From the NCBI GenBank assembly GCA_016350165.1, contig CP066225.1, positions 682,001 through 746,000 of the forward strand: a stretch of DNA of 64,000 bases, read 5' to 3'. Positions within the stretch are counted from its first letter, which is position 1. Every line of letters begins with the position of its first letter. Made by a program: the position numbers and the translations under genes. Shown here in pieces: positions 19,039 to 27,771 of the stretch. Under the pieces are notes generated by a model. It saw only the letters and a program-made list of their open reading frames with translations, searched no databases and was not told the origin of the DNA. Source of the DNA: Planctomycetota bacterium. Its GTDB lineage: Bacteria > Planctomycetota > Phycisphaerae > Phycisphaerales > Phycisphaeraceae.

Positions 19039-19911
19039 TTGAAGAACATGCTGCAACAGCAAGCGAATATTGATTTACTCAAAAACGTGAAACATGTCAT
19101 CCTCGACATGGATGGAACGATCTATTCAGGCTCGACCTTATTCGATTTTTCCCTTCCGTTTTTACAGCAAATGACCGACCTAGGGATCGGCTACACATTC
19201 CTCACCAACAACTGCTCTCGTAGCGTGACTCAATACCTCAAAAAACTCGACAACCTCAGCGTCCCAGCCAGCCTTGACAACATGTTGACCTCAATGCACT
19301 GCACCGTGTTTTACCTCAAAAAACACATGCCTAACGCAAAGAAACTTTACGTCGTAGGTACACAAGGTCTATTCGACGATTTGACCAACGCAGGCTTCAC
19401 CGTCGTTAACGGCATCGATGAAATGCCCGGCAACGAACCCGATGCTGTCATCGTTGGTTTCGACACAGACCTCACTTACGAGCCACTTTGTCGCGCAAGC
19501 TATTGGGTGAAAACCGGCAAACCTTTCATTGCCACTCACCCCGACGTCTTCTGCCCGACCAATCAACCAACCCTGTTAGTTGATTGTGGAGCCGTCACCA
19601 AATGTATCGAAGCAGCTACCAAGATCGCACCAACCATCGTGCTTGGTAAGCCTCACGAATACATGATCCAACCCATCCTCGAAAAGCATGGGCTCTCTGG
19701 CAATCAGGCAATCATGATCGGCGATCGACTTATGACCGACGTCGCCATGGGCCTCAAAGCAGGAACTCTCAGTTGCCTCGTACTGACAGGCGACTCTCAG
19801 ATAGAGGACATTCAAATTCAAAAAATTATGCCCGACATCGTCGCGGCGAGTTTGAAAGAGCTGGGCGAAGCAATAACTAAAGCCCAGAAGAAGGAAGTGA
19901 ACAATGCATGA
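19039..19911 (+). CDS. HAD-IIA (NagD/AraL-like) phosphatase
   Basis: Haloacid dehalogenase phosphatase of 290 aa. Motif I VILDMDGTIYSG contains the nucleophile Asp, motif II FLTNNCSRS the Ser/Thr-Asn, and motif III/IV GKPHEYM and MIGDRLMTDVAMG the Lys and acidic residues. The C2B cap between residues 90 and 190 is typical of subfamily IIA. Members include AraL, PGP and glycerol-phosphate phosphatases. Context favours glycerol phosphate or a related triose phosphate. TTG 19039 is taken as the start because GAGAGG lies six bases upstream; ATG 19048 is possible. It overlaps glpD by 8 bases, so the two are translationally coupled. Confidence 0.87.
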   Translation: MKNMLQQQANIDLLKNVKHVILDMDGTIYSGSTLFDFSLPFLQQMTDLGIGYTFLTNNCSRSVTQYLKKLDNLSVPASLDNMLTSMHCTVFYLKKHMPNAKKLYVVGTQGLFDDLTNAGFTVVNGIDEMPGNEPDAVIVGFDTDLTYEPLCRASYWVKTGKPFIATHPDVFCPTNQPTLLVDCGAVTKCIEAATKIAPTIVLGKPHEYMIQPILEKHGLSGNQAIMIGDRLMTDVAMGLKAGTLSCLVLTGDSQIEDIQIQKIMPDIVAASLKELGEAITKAQKKEVNNA

Positions 19912-21412
19912 CTTGATCAACAAAAAACGTAATCAATCTATTGATGATGCGACATCACAAGTTCTCGACCTGCTCGTCATCGGCGGCGGCATCGTCGGCT
20001 CTGGTGTCGCTCGTGACGCTGCTATGCGTGGCCTCAAAACAGCAGTCGTCGACAAAAACGACGTCTCCTTCGGCACATCTTCACGATCATCACGACTACT
20101 CCACGGCGGCATCCGCTACCTACAGCAAATGCGTGTCGGCCTCGTCCGTGAAGCATCAGTCGAAAAATGCACCATCGGCGACATCGCACCTCACCTCGCA
20201 AAAGGTCTTCGTTTCATCTACCCGGTCTACAAGCATCATCCATTCAAAATGTGGCAGATGAAAATCGGCGTAAAAGTCTATGATTTCCTTTGTGGCGGCC
20301 GCAACTTTGGTAAGTCAGAATCCGCCAACGTCAAAGGCACACAAGATTGGTTACCAACAATCAACACCGATCAGCTCACAGGTTCCGTCCGTTACTTCGA
20401 CGGCCTAACCAGCGACTCACGACTCGTCATCGACACACTTCGCTCCGCTGAACAATACGGTGCAAGTGTCATCAACTACATGCAAATGGTCTCCGCAAAA
20501 CGCGCCGATGGCATCTGGGAATGTAAAATCCAAGACCAACTCACAGGCGAATCAAAAACCGTCAAAGCACGCACCGTCGTCAACGCAACTGGCCCATGGT
20601 CCGAACAATTCAAGCAAAGCCAACTTCACCTTCGCCCATCCAAAGGTGTGCACCTCGTCATCGATCGTAGTCACCTACCAATCGACGACGCTGTTGTCAT
20701 CACCGAAGGCAAGCGAATCCTCTTCGTCATCCCTTGGGGCGAACGTCTCATCCTCGGCACAACCGACACCGACTACCAGGATGACATCAACGATGTTCGT
20801 ACCGACCAGGAAGATATCGACTACATCATCAAAGCTGCCAACGGCGCTTTCGAAAAACTCAATCTCACCGACAAAGACATCATCAGCCACTGGGTTGGTC
20901 TGCGTCCACTCATCGCCGACCCCAATGGCAACCCTTCCGATATCTCTCGTAAGCACCAGATCCTTCAAACCAAAGAAGGTTGGCTAGACATCGGCGGCGG
21001 CAAGCTAACCACCTACCGTCTCATGGCTGAAGAAACAATCGATATCATCGTCAAGAAGCTCAGCAAGAAGTTCGAAAAATGCCGTACCGCTGACGAACCA
21101 CTACTCGCCGTGGGTCTCAAAGAAGACTACACAGGCATCGTCCCTTGCAACGTCTCTCGTGAAGCAGTTCACTACTACTGCACCGAGGAATGGGCAAAAA
21201 CGCTCACCGACGTCATGGTCCGCCGCTCATCGTGGCAACATTACCACCAAGAAGACGATCTTATCGCAGATCAAGTCAGCCAATGGATGGCTGAAATCCT
21301 CGGCTGGAATGAAACCGAACGTCAAAAACAACTCGCTGATTACGCTGACATGAAGCTTACTTCAGATGCTTCAAAAAAAGCTAAAAGCGAAGAACCAGAA
21401 GTCGCAGCATAA
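19904..21412 (+). CDS. glpD: Aerobic glycerol-3-phosphate dehydrogenase
   Basis: FAD enzyme that oxidises sn-glycerol-3-phosphate to dihydroxyacetone phosphate and passes electrons to quinone at the membrane face. The N-terminal FAD motif LVIGGGIVGSGVARDAAMRG is followed by GTSSRSSRLLHGGIRYL, a GlpD hallmark. Later come VVNATGPWS, FVIPWGERLILGTTDTDY, VGLRPLIAD and GGKLTTYRLMAE. At 502 aa it is close to family length. The start overlaps the HAD gene end by 8 bases with GAAGGAAG just upstream. A terminator at 21469-21496 closes the operon. Confidence 0.96.
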   Translation: MHDLINKKRNQSIDDATSQVLDLLVIGGGIVGSGVARDAAMRGLKTAVVDKNDVSFGTSSRSSRLLHGGIRYLQQMRVGLVREASVEKCTIGDIAPHLAKGLRFIYPVYKHHPFKMWQMKIGVKVYDFLCGGRNFGKSESANVKGTQDWLPTINTDQLTGSVRYFDGLTSDSRLVIDTLRSAEQYGASVINYMQMVSAKRADGIWECKIQDQLTGESKTVKARTVVNATGPWSEQFKQSQLHLRPSKGVHLVIDRSHLPIDDAVVITEGKRILFVIPWGERLILGTTDTDYQDDINDVRTDQEDIDYIIKAANGAFEKLNLTDKDIISHWVGLRPLIADPNGNPSDISRKHQILQTKEGWLDIGGGKLTTYRLMAEETIDIIVKKLSKKFEKCRTADEPLLAVGLKEDYTGIVPCNVSREAVHYYCTEEWAKTLTDVMVRRSSWQHYHQEDDLIADQVSQWMAEILGWNETERQKQLADYADMKLTSDASKKAKSEEPEVAA

Positions 21413-21468
21413 CTAGTCTAAAACAGACTAACCTATCGCTGCCCCAGATTGATTAAGCATGCGTAACT

Positions 21469-21505
21469 GGCCTCGTGCTCTTGTGAGCGTGGGGCCTTAT
21501 TATTT
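21469..21505 (+). terminator. Intrinsic terminator after glpD
   Basis: Twelve-bp stem GGCCTCGTGCTC / GAGCGTGGGGCC (three G-U pairs) around TTGT, then TTATTATTT. It lies between glpD and the next gene on the same strand. Confidence 0.85.
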
Positions 21506-21607
21506 CCCTACCCCTCAAAAAAACACTACCCCTTCACCCCATCATTGACCTATCATTACCCTTATAAAATAGCCATATATCAAATACAAATGGGTCAGGG
21601 GATACCA

Positions 21608-22960
21608 ATGCACGAACCACTCAACAAACAAATCGAACAAGCACTCCAGCTCGCCACTTACACCAAAGACATCTTCATCGGCCGCGGCGCCATCGGCGAA
21701 CTCCCTTCATTCATCCACAAACGTTACCCCAACCAACACGCCATCATCATCGCCGATGAAAACACTTGGATCGCTGCAGGCAAACGCATTCATAAAATGC
21801 TACGTGAAGTAAACCTCATCGACCGCGCAGCCGATCGTGGCTCACTCATCCTCTCACCCGACCAACTCCACGCTGAAATGTCACACGTCAACGAAGTACA
21901 AAACTTCATCGACCAACACGACAACATCGTCCCCATCGCCGTCGGCGGCGGAACCATCAACGACCTCACAAAACTCGCTGCATCAAACCTCGACCTCACA
22001 TACATCTGCGTCGCAACCGCTGCCTCCGTCGACGGCTTCGGTGCATACAGCGCCTCGATAGAAGTCCAAGGCCACAAGCAAACCATCTACTGCCCTGCCC
22101 CGCTTGCCGTTGTTGCCGATCTTGACGTTATTTGCGAAGCACCCCACGATCTCAACGCCGCAGGTTTCGGCGACCTACTCGCAAAATACCCTGCAGGCGT
22201 AGACTGGATTCTCGCCGACGCAGTTAACATCGAACCCATCGACCAAACCGTCTGGAACCTCACACGCGATGAACTCGACATCTGGACAGACGACCCCGAA
22301 GGCATCGCAAAAAACAAAGACACCGCAATCCGCAATCTCTTCAACGGCCTAATCATGCAAGGCATAGCAATGGACGTTTACCAAGACACGCGCCCATGCT
22401 CCGGCGCCGAGCATCAATTCAGCCACAACCTCGACATGACCAACCACCGCCACCACGGCGACATAACCCTTCACGGCTTCAAAGTCGCCATCGCATCCAT
22501 CGCCATGTCAAAACTCCACGACCACCTCCTCAACGCAGACCTCTCAACATTCGACATCAACAAACGCCTCGAATCTTGGCCCACCCTCGACCAAGCCATC
22601 GCACACGGCCAATCCCTCTTCCCATCACAAATACTCAAAGACATCGTCGCAAAAGAATTTCCCAAAAAATATCAATCCTACGATCAACTCAAAAAAATCC
22701 TCACCACCCTCAAATCCAATTGGCCAGACATTCGCAATCGCGCACTCAAATCACACATCCCACCAGAAACACTCAAACAAAAACTCGCCGCCGCCGGCTG
22801 CCCCACCAACCCCGAGCAAATCTCCGTCCCCTTCCCACAACTCAAAGCCCTCTACGAGCAAGCCTACCACACCCGCGCTCGCTTCACTGCCCTCGACATC
22901 ACCGTTATGCTCGATCAACTCAATAATTGGACCACCCAAATCTTCAATGAACCCTGGTAA
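21608..22960 (+). CDS. sn-glycerol-1-phosphate dehydrogenase (AraM/EgsA family)
   Basis: NAD(P)-dependent, metal-containing enzyme that interconverts dihydroxyacetone phosphate and glycerol-1-phosphate, the archaeal lipid-backbone stereoisomer. Family marks are IPIAVGGGTINDLTKLAA (nucleotide loop), ICVATAASVDGFGAYSAS, AAGFGDLLAKYPAGVDW and the histidine ligands in GAEHQFSHNLDM and HHGDITLHGFKVA. At 450 aa it is longer than B. subtilis AraM (394 aa), mostly through a C-terminal helical extension. The upstream frame is open to 21545, but ATG 21608 has AGGGG seven bases before it. It lies 195 bases after glpD, with a terminator between. Confidence 0.9.
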   Translation: MHEPLNKQIEQALQLATYTKDIFIGRGAIGELPSFIHKRYPNQHAIIIADENTWIAAGKRIHKMLREVNLIDRAADRGSLILSPDQLHAEMSHVNEVQNFIDQHDNIVPIAVGGGTINDLTKLAASNLDLTYICVATAASVDGFGAYSASIEVQGHKQTIYCPAPLAVVADLDVICEAPHDLNAAGFGDLLAKYPAGVDWILADAVNIEPIDQTVWNLTRDELDIWTDDPEGIAKNKDTAIRNLFNGLIMQGIAMDVYQDTRPCSGAEHQFSHNLDMTNHRHHGDITLHGFKVAIASIAMSKLHDHLLNADLSTFDINKRLESWPTLDQAIAHGQSLFPSQILKDIVAKEFPKKYQSYDQLKKILTTLKSNWPDIRNRALKSHIPPETLKQKLAAAGCPTNPEQISVPFPQLKALYEQAYHTRARFTALDITVMLDQLNNWTTQIFNEPW

Positions 22961-23030
22961 TCCAACCTCTTTGCACCTCACCAAACTTCCCAGCAAATCC
23001 ACATTCCCAAAACTCAACTTCCACACGCGC
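22961..23030. other. Short gap before tRNA terminator
   Basis: No gene seen. The plus-strand dehydrogenase and minus-strand tRNA converge here. Confidence 0.4.
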
Positions 23031-23057
23031 AAAAAAAAACTCACGTCGTAACGTGAG
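23031..23057 (-). terminator. Intrinsic terminator after tRNA-Leu
   Basis: On the minus strand, CTCACGT / ACGTGAG (23051-23057 and 23040-23046) with a four-base loop is followed by nine T residues. It lies 11 bases past the tRNA 3' end. Confidence 0.85.
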
Positions 23058-23067
23058 CTTTTTAAAG

Positions 23068-23153
23068 TGCCCAGGAGAGGATTCGAACCTCCAAGAGATG
23101 TTACTCTCACCACGACCTCAACGTGGCGCGTCTGCCAGTTCCGCCACCTGGGC
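23068..23153 (-). tRNA. tRNA-Leu(GAG)
   Basis: The 86-base sequence folds as a class II tRNA. Acceptor stem GCCCAGG / CCTGGGC has discriminator A. The D-arm contains GGCGGAACTGGCAGACGC, and anticodon stem CCACG / CGTGG encloses loop TTGAGGT with anticodon GAG. A long variable arm (about GAGAGTAACATCTC) and T-arm GGAGGTTCGAATCCTC complete it. The long variable arm and GAG anticodon identify leucine. CCA is not encoded. Confidence 0.97.
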
Positions 23154-23362
23154 AGGTGGTTTCTTTGTGAGGGAACAGTATAGAGAATCACAGCTTTTTG
23201 TCGAGTTCACGCACAACGATATCACTTCAATGTGGATTTTTTGCTCATTCAGCCCCATAAACAGCTATTTTCCACTCAATATCACTAAAATCACACCCGC
23301 CTCACATGACTTTTACTACCTCAATGTGCATATATGGTGGGAAAAAGTACAATTGCACATCT

Positions 23363-23467
23363 GAGCGGCTTTCATACCGGAGAAACTGACCTCGAACGCT
23401 CCTATAAAGCCTCTTCAAGGTCACTCAAGCAGACCGCCTGCGTTGTCGGAAACTGCTAACGCCGCTC
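23363..23467 (+). promoter_or_regulatory. Structured leader upstream of aspartate kinase
   Basis: The leader can form a three-helix junction. P1 is GAGCGGC / GCCGCTC (23363-23369 and 23461-23467), P2 is TGACCT / AGGTCA (23387-23392 and 23418-23423), and P3 is GCAG plus CCG / CGG plus CTGC (23429-23436 and 23447-23456). An alternative pairing of GCAG with CTGC at 23438-23441 exists. It ends 39 bases before the lysC start. I cannot match it to the lysine riboswitch or another class. Confidence 0.4.
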
Positions 23468-23506
23468 TTCAATTGAAACACACAAGACACTAAAGAGACT
23501 ATCACG

Positions 23507-24832
23507 ATGGGAATCAAAGTCTGTAAATTCGGCGGCACATCTCTCGCAGATGCCAACCAAATCCTCAAGGTTAAGTCCATCATCGATGCAGACGCCGACC
23601 GCAAATTCGTCGTTCCAAGCGCACCCGGCAAACGCCACTCTGAAGACCAGAAAGTCACTGACCTGCTTTACCTCTGCCACGAGCACGCAAAGCAAGGCCT
23701 ACCTTTCGAAGAAGTCTTCAAACTCATCCGAACACGCTTTGAAACCATCATCAAAGATCTTCAAATCGATCTCAACCTCACCGATGCACTCGACCAAGTC
23801 CAAGTCGGCATCGCAAAATACGCTGATCGTGGCCCTGATTATGCCGCCTCACGTGGTGAATTCCTCAACGGCCAAGTCATCGCCTCACTCCTCGGCTACT
23901 CCTTCATCGACGCCGCCGATCTCATCCACTTCAAAGACAACGGCCGCCTCAACGCCGACAAAACATACGCCGCAATCGCTGCCAAACTCGAAGGCATCGA
24001 AAAAGCGGTCATCCCCGGCTTCTATGGCTCCGATCACGAAGGCTTCGTCAAAACCTTCAGCCGCGGTGGTTCTGATGTCACCGGCGCAATCATCGCACGT
24101 GGCGTAAAAGCTGACGTCTACGAAAACTGGACCGACGTTTCAGGCATCCTCGCTGCTGATCCACGCATCGTCGAACACCCCAAAACCATCGAGTCACTCA
24201 CATACAAAGAACTCCGCGAGCTTTCATACATGGGCGCTTCAGTTCTTCATGACGAAGCTGTCTTCCCAGTCCGTGAAGCTGGCATCCCTGTAAACATCCG
24301 CAACACCAACCGTCCTGACGATTCAGGCACGCTCATCGTTGCAACCGAAAAAGCGCCAAACACCGTTGGCTCAGTCACCGGCATCGCTGGCCGTAAAGAT
24401 TTCACCATCATCGCCATTGAAAAAGCAATGATGAACGCCGAGATCGGTTTCGGCCGCAAAGTCCTCGGCGTCCTCGAACGTCATGGCGTTTCCTTCGAAC
24501 ACATGCCTTCATCAATCGACACCATGTCCATCGTTGTCTCAGACGCTTCACTCGACGGCAAACTCGAGCAGATCCTCGAAGACATCGAAACAGACTGCGA
24601 TCCAGACACTGTTGAAGCGCTTCCAAACATGGCACTCATCGCAACCGTCGGTCGCGGCATGTCACACACCCCCGGCATGGCCTCACGTATCTTCGGCTCA
24701 CTCGCTGAAAACAAGATCAACATCCGCATGATCGACCAAGGCTCCTCAGAACTCAACATCATCGTCGGCATCGAAGCTTCTGACTTCGAATCTGCCGTCA
24801 AAGCCATTTACTCAAGGGTCATCGGCGTCTAA
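23507..24832 (+). CDS. lysC: Aspartate kinase
   Basis: Phosphorylates aspartate at the head of the lysine, threonine and methionine pathway. The N-terminal kinase domain has KVCKFGGTSLADANQI, VPSAPGKRHSEDQKVTDLL, SRGEFLNGQVIA and FSRGGSDVTGAIIA with the catalytic and nucleotide-binding residues. Two C-terminal ACT domains (about residues 305-441) include GRKDFTIIAIEKAMMNAEIG and VGRGMSHTPGMASRIF, for feedback by an end product. At 441 aa it is a stand-alone enzyme with no fused homoserine dehydrogenase. AGAGA lies nine bases before ATG 23507. A terminator follows. The structured leader suggests control before translation. Confidence 0.95.
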   Translation: MGIKVCKFGGTSLADANQILKVKSIIDADADRKFVVPSAPGKRHSEDQKVTDLLYLCHEHAKQGLPFEEVFKLIRTRFETIIKDLQIDLNLTDALDQVQVGIAKYADRGPDYAASRGEFLNGQVIASLLGYSFIDAADLIHFKDNGRLNADKTYAAIAAKLEGIEKAVIPGFYGSDHEGFVKTFSRGGSDVTGAIIARGVKADVYENWTDVSGILAADPRIVEHPKTIESLTYKELRELSYMGASVLHDEAVFPVREAGIPVNIRNTNRPDDSGTLIVATEKAPNTVGSVTGIAGRKDFTIIAIEKAMMNAEIGFGRKVLGVLERHGVSFEHMPSSIDTMSIVVSDASLDGKLEQILEDIETDCDPDTVEALPNMALIATVGRGMSHTPGMASRIFGSLAENKINIRMIDQGSSELNIIVGIEASDFESAVKAIYSRVIGV

Positions 24833-24870
24833 CACCCAATTAGACTCTTTTGACAACCAAACCAACAACA

Positions 24871-24896
24871 CCCCGCACCACCATGCGGGGTTATTT
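24871..24896 (+). terminator. Intrinsic terminator after lysC
   Basis: Stem CCCCGCA / TGCGGGG (24871-24877 and 24884-24890) with a six-base loop and TTATTT, 38 bases past the stop. Confidence 0.85.
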
Positions 24897-24927
24897 ATGA
24901 CTCACCCCCTCACTCACCCACCCCACC

Positions 24928-24942
24928 CTAACCAACGATTAG
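24928..24942. repeat. 15-bp intergenic dyad CTAAYCANNGATTAG
   Basis: Exact match to the dyad motif described in the findings, placed five bases before the AEC transporter start. Confidence 0.5.
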
Positions 24943-24946
24943 ACAC

Positions 24947-25918
24947 ATGGACGCAAAAACCTACGAATTTATAGCCTTCACGATCTTCAGCTGCCTCTCA
25001 CTCGCAGCCGGATACATCGTGCGCCACAAAAACCTACTCCCTCAAGACTTCTCACGTCGCATTCACTTCCACACCGTCGCATGGGTCTGGGCAACCGCCA
25101 GCTTCCTCTCTATCTGGCGCTTTGATATCAGCCCTCAATCACTTTGGCTTCTACTCATCATCCCACTACTCGTTGCCATCCCAGGTTTCGGAGCCATCCC
25201 ACTTTGTAAACTCCTCAAACTCTCACGCTCACACACAGGCGTCATCGCCGGCGCTGCAGGCATGGGCAACATGGGCTTCACACTCGGCGCATACCTCTGC
25301 TATCTCATGCTCGAAGATCGCGCCTCCGCTCTCGCCTATGGCATCGCCTCCGTCACCATCATGCAAATCTTCTCAATCCTCTTCCTATACCCAGTCGCAC
25401 GACATTTTGGTACACAACAAGTCGGCGACCAATCACTTGCCAAAACAATACTCTCATCATTCGACCTCCGCGCCATGCCTCTCTACGCCGCAATCGCTGG
25501 CATCACCCTCGCCATCCTCAAAGTACCCGCGCCAATCTTCCTCTGGGATTACAAATTCATCGATGTCATCTTCTACATCGGAGCCTTCGGCGCTCTCTTC
25601 GGCATCGGTATGAAACTCGAATTCGCGAACACCCTTCAATACCTCAAACAACACATCCTTCTCGCCCTCGTTAAGTTCGCCCTCATCCCCCTCGTCCTCC
25701 TCACCCTGCTTCACTTCATTAACCTCACCCCAGTGAAAACCGACCAACTCTTCAACGATGTCCTTATCATCGAAAGCCTCGTCCCCACAGCACTCATGAC
25801 CGTCATGATGGCCAACCTCTTCCACCTCGATACACGCTTCGCCAGTTGTGCATGGTTCTGGAACACCGTCATCTTCCTAATCGGCCCCCTCCCCGCCATC
25901 TTGTGGTACTACAGTTAA
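24947..25918 (+). CDS. AEC-family permease (auxin efflux carrier-like)
   Basis: Integral membrane carrier of 323 aa from the AEC/BART group, whose bacterial members export or import malate, malonate or similar anions. About ten hydrophobic helices run in two repeats. Typical marks are LSLAAGYIVRHKNLLP near the N-terminus (the family's aGy..rr.g.l), GVIAGAAGMGNMGFTLGAYL in the middle with the glycine-rich break, and VLIIESLVPTALMTVMMANLF near the C-terminus. The substrate cannot be told from sequence. It starts 114 bases after lysC, past a terminator, so it is probably independent. Confidence 0.82.
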   Translation: MDAKTYEFIAFTIFSCLSLAAGYIVRHKNLLPQDFSRRIHFHTVAWVWATASFLSIWRFDISPQSLWLLLIIPLLVAIPGFGAIPLCKLLKLSRSHTGVIAGAAGMGNMGFTLGAYLCYLMLEDRASALAYGIASVTIMQIFSILFLYPVARHFGTQQVGDQSLAKTILSSFDLRAMPLYAAIAGITLAILKVPAPIFLWDYKFIDVIFYIGAFGALFGIGMKLEFANTLQYLKQHILLALVKFALIPLVLLTLLHFINLTPVKTDQLFNDVLIIESLVPTALMTVMMANLFHLDTRFASCAWFWNTVIFLIGPLPAILWYYS

Positions 25919-25941
25919 AGCACTTCCGACAACGCCAATAG

Positions 25942-25962
25942 CCGGCGATCCATGATCGCCGG
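25942..25962. repeat. REP-like palindrome
   Basis: Perfect 9-bp stem CCGGCGATC / GATCGCCGG with a CAT loop, 24 bases past the AEC gene stop. It is one of seven related palindromes in the window. No T tract follows, so it is not a usual terminator. Confidence 0.65.
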
Positions 25963-26008
25963 AAACTCTCAAGCCCCACCCCTCCCCTCCTCACTCTTCA
26001 CTCCCCGA

Positions 26009-26057
26009 CCAACGATACGCTCGAGTACAACAACTCAACCCACATACTCATTCCGCA
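26009..26057. repeat. Single copy of the 49-bp repeat unit
   Basis: Starts CCAACGATACGCTCGAGT and continues with ACAACTCAA. It matches the three tandem units at 26942-27088, on the other side of the hypothetical gene. Confidence 0.55.
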
Positions 26058-26216
26058 GTTCCATATCCACAATTCGCAATTCCCTCCCCACCCCCACCAT
26101 CACGCTACTTTTCCATTTATTTCACCGATATTTCCCCATATTTTCACTTCAAAAACAAACTCATAAAATTTCACATGACACCCATAACCACGCATGATCC
26201 AAGGTACAATCAGCCC

Positions 26217-26903
26217 ATGCCAAACAATCTCGATCAAACGATGGAACAAGCTTCCCAAGCCCTCGCGCAAACCGATTACCTCCTCGCAGAATCACTCTGT
26301 CTTGAAGCTCTCGCCGCAGCCAAGCAAGCCGAGGACTGGAATTACTACGCACGCATCCTCCTCCCACTTCAAGAAGCTCGTCGCCAACGTCGCATCATCG
26401 CCGCTGATGGCATCATCCAACTCGGTACGACCAAATACCACGGCCCACACCTCCAAGAATGGCTCACTCAAAACAACGCCGGATGCATCATCATCACCTC
26501 ACCTTGCAAAGAGCAAGACGCCGCCGATCTACTCGCACAAGCACGCAACCAAAAGCTCCATGTTGAAGTTCTCTATGCACAAGTAGACGATGACAACTGG
26601 ACCATCCGCATACCCAACTACCCATCCATCGAATTCACCACCCCCGCTCCACCACCAGCCTGGTGCAACAAACCCATCCCCGCTGCTATGATCCCCGAGT
26701 CAGGCCACTCTATTTACGCCAACGGCCCCGCCGGCCTCTTCCTCTACATCTGCGAACAACTTGGCAATGTCGCCATCGACTCACTACCCAGCGATCTCAA
26801 TCACACCGATCGCATCCAAGCGCTTGAGCAGCACCTCCACGCCATCGGCGACCATGAATTCCTCCACCAACAACTAACCACCGCCGCCAAAGACGCTTCC
26901 TAA
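26217..26903 (+). CDS. Hypothetical protein, 228 aa, N-terminal helical (TPR-like)
   Basis: Not recognised. The N-terminal 60 residues (TMEQASQALAQTDYLLAESLCLEALAAAKQAEDW) have the spacing of one or two TPR-like helical hairpins. The rest mixes beta segments (GCIIITSPC, HVEVLYAQVDDDNW) with a Pro-rich linker (FTTPAPPPAW). There is no signal peptide or membrane segment. ATG 26217 is chosen over the open frame from 26175 because the upstream part is unlike the rest. The gene is bracketed by palindromes and 49-bp repeat units on both sides. Confidence 0.65.
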   Translation: MPNNLDQTMEQASQALAQTDYLLAESLCLEALAAAKQAEDWNYYARILLPLQEARRQRRIIAADGIIQLGTTKYHGPHLQEWLTQNNAGCIIITSPCKEQDAADLLAQARNQKLHVEVLYAQVDDDNWTIRIPNYPSIEFTTPAPPPAWCNKPIPAAMIPESGHSIYANGPAGLFLYICEQLGNVAIDSLPSDLNHTDRIQALEQHLHAIGDHEFLHQQLTTAAKDAS

Positions 26904-26941
26904 TTAACCCAACACCTCACAACCAAACACCAATTCCTCAA

Positions 26942-27088
26942 CCAACGACACGCGATAGTGCAGCAACTCAATCACACACCACATCTCCACCCAACGATAC
27001 ACTCAAGTGAAACAAATCAAACACACACGACATCTTCATCCAACGATACGTTTTAGTGAAACAACTCAAATAGCCGCGGACCTACGAG
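26942..27088. repeat. Tandem 49-bp repeat, three units
   Basis: Units begin at 26942, 26991 and 27040, an exact 49-base period. Each starts CCAACGA[TC]AC and contains a variant of AGTGAAACAACTCAAA. The last unit runs into the palindrome at 27074. Units differ from each other by several substitutions. Confidence 0.7.
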
Positions 27089-27094
27089 CCGCGG
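27074..27094. repeat. REP-like palindrome
   Basis: CCGCGG, nine-base middle, CCGCGG, within AGCCGCGGACCTACGAGCCG. It is a close relative of the element at 52799, with matching changes in both arms. Confidence 0.65.
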
Positions 27095-27771
27095 AAGCCG
27101 CACCCCGCCACCCCATCTGCCAACCCAATTTTTCGCTCACCCCCCAATAGCCCGCCCAGCTCCTTAGAGGCCCACCCACAAAAATCCCCCTCAACAACTC
27201 ATATAAAACACACACAACCATCCCTGCAATCCAACCTCCCATATGCGCGCACATTCACGCACACCCCCTTCTCAAAACACCTCATTTCTTAACCATTTCG
27301 CGCCATTTCTACCTCATTCCACACCATTTTTGACCATTTCCATGCAATTCCGCCTCATTTCTCAATCAAACAATAAGGACTTGCGCACATCCTCTCCACA
27401 ACGTGCGCACAAACATGCATCCACCACCCACGCGTTCGCTCATAACTCCTTTATTTCCCCTTCAATTTCACATTTCCAACCATAAATTTCACAATATCGA
27501 TCACATTTATTTTTCAAAATCCACCAATTTTCCCCCACCGCAAAAACCAACGCCTGACCATTTCATGCGCCCGCGCACACATCCGCACACCCATCTCTAA
27601 CCCCCTAACCTTCTTTTAACTTTAGGGGTAACTCCAACGCGCAACTGCCGCAAATTACTGCTATGATCCGCAAGCAAACTTAGGCATAAGCATGCAACAA
27701 CCCCAGCAATTGCTTAACCTATCACGACGTATCACCAGACTTATTGATTACATGAGAGTGTCGCCGCCCCC
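27095..27771. other. Intergenic region, AC-rich with degenerate repeats
   Basis: About 680 bases without a gene I can support. 27285-27370 holds several degenerate copies of CCATTTC/CCTCATTTC every 12-16 bases. 27240-27420 and 27560-27600 hold GTGCGCGC-type clusters. A similar stretch in reverse orientation lies at 56640-56900. The promoter of the next gene is probably in the last 150 bases. Confidence 0.4.

Noticed and set aside
23363-23506. Lysine riboswitch before lysC
   Set aside because: I could not find the conserved core of the class; the element has only three short helices.
26942-27088. CRISPR array
   Set aside because: The units are contiguous 49-bp tandem copies without unique spacers, and no cas gene is present.
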